This document shows, one piece after another, positions 6,042-6,173 of a stretch of DNA of 6,173 bases (the stretch's first letter is position 1; each line of letters starts with the position of its first letter). Source of the DNA: Cytophagales bacterium. GTDB taxonomy: Bacteria; Bacteroidota; Bacteroidia; Cytophagales; Spirosomataceae. The stretch is taken from positions 1 to 6,173 of the forward strand of contig JABMMK010000115.1 of assembly GCA_013205605.1 (NCBI GenBank), in the 5' to 3' direction. The notes under the pieces were generated by a model. It ran no database searches. It had not been told where the DNA came from and saw only the letters and a program-made list of their open reading frames with translations. The translations under genes were made by a program, and so were the position numbers.

Positions 6042-6173
6042 TTAATAAGCTCTGGCGAAAATTACTCGGTGCTCAGAACTTGCCCCTGTCAAAACACATT
6101 TGCCTGTTTCTTTTTTGACTCCCAAAGGAATGCAACGAATCGTTGCTTTGGTCAATTCCTTAATTTTTTCTTC
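6042..6173 (-). CDS. proS: Prolyl-tRNA synthetase, C-terminal 43 residues (partial)
   Basis: The right edge cuts this leftward gene; its TAA stop is the complement of 6042-6044 and the frame stays open to 6173. The 43 visible residues include ATIRCIPLGVKKETGKCVLT (residues 10-29 of the fragment) and end in RVIFARAY. This fits the C-terminal zinc-binding-like domain of the archaeal/eukaryotic-type ProRS, in which an RC-P motif and a GKC motif precede a conserved terminal tyrosine; in structurally studied members that tyrosine reaches into the active site. The enzyme charges tRNA-Pro in the cytoplasm. Bacteroidota commonly carry this ProRS type rather than the Escherichia coli type with an editing insertion. 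The gene converges on the desulfurase gene with only the heptanucleotide array between them. Recognition rests on a short segment but the motif pattern is distinctive. Confidence 0.82.
   Translation of the reverse strand, partial: EEKIKELTKATIRCIPLGVKKETGKCVLTGASSEHRVIFARAY

Overview
The window looks like chromosomal DNA from a Bacteroidota bacterium, probably of the Cytophagales type. The evidence is a SusC/RagA-type TonB plug signature, a phosphoglucosamine mutase with the GEGNGG sugar loop common in that phylum, near-matches to the Bacteroidota promoter (-7 box TAnnTTTG) with no clear Shine-Dalgarno sites, and an archaeal/eukaryotic-type prolyl-tRNA synthetase C-terminus. The lineage is inferred from motifs, not from a search.

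Layout. Positions 1-145 hold no recognisable gene. At 146-185 a strong rho-independent terminator faces right, so it should end a rightward transcript that starts outside the window. From 3319 down to 220 runs a compact three-gene leftward operon: an RfaE/HldE-domain-I-like PfkB sugar kinase, an N-acylglucosamine/cellobiose 2-epimerase-family protein (stop and start overlap by 4 bp, ATGA), and, 2 bp further on, a small secreted protein with a TonB-receptor plug domain but no beta-barrel. A 109-bp divergent intergenic region (3320-3428) carries candidate promoters for both directions and two overlapping 12-bp palindromes. Rightward from it lie glmM (TTG start) and, 5 bp after its stop, a NifS/IscS-type cysteine desulfurase. 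The last 132 bp are the 3' end of a leftward proS. The whole gap between the convergent desulfurase and proS genes is occupied by ten tandem copies of a 7-bp repeat.

Function. glmM (cell-wall and LPS amino-sugar precursor supply), the cysteine desulfurase (sulfur for Fe-S clusters and tRNA thiolation) and proS are housekeeping. The leftward operon pairs a sugar kinase with a sugar epimerase/isomerase, which suggests a small carbohydrate module; its substrate cannot be read from the sequence. The linked plug-only protein is the least ordinary item in the window. The heptanucleotide array is the most notable non-coding structure. I see no CRISPR, insertion sequence, tRNA or defence system.
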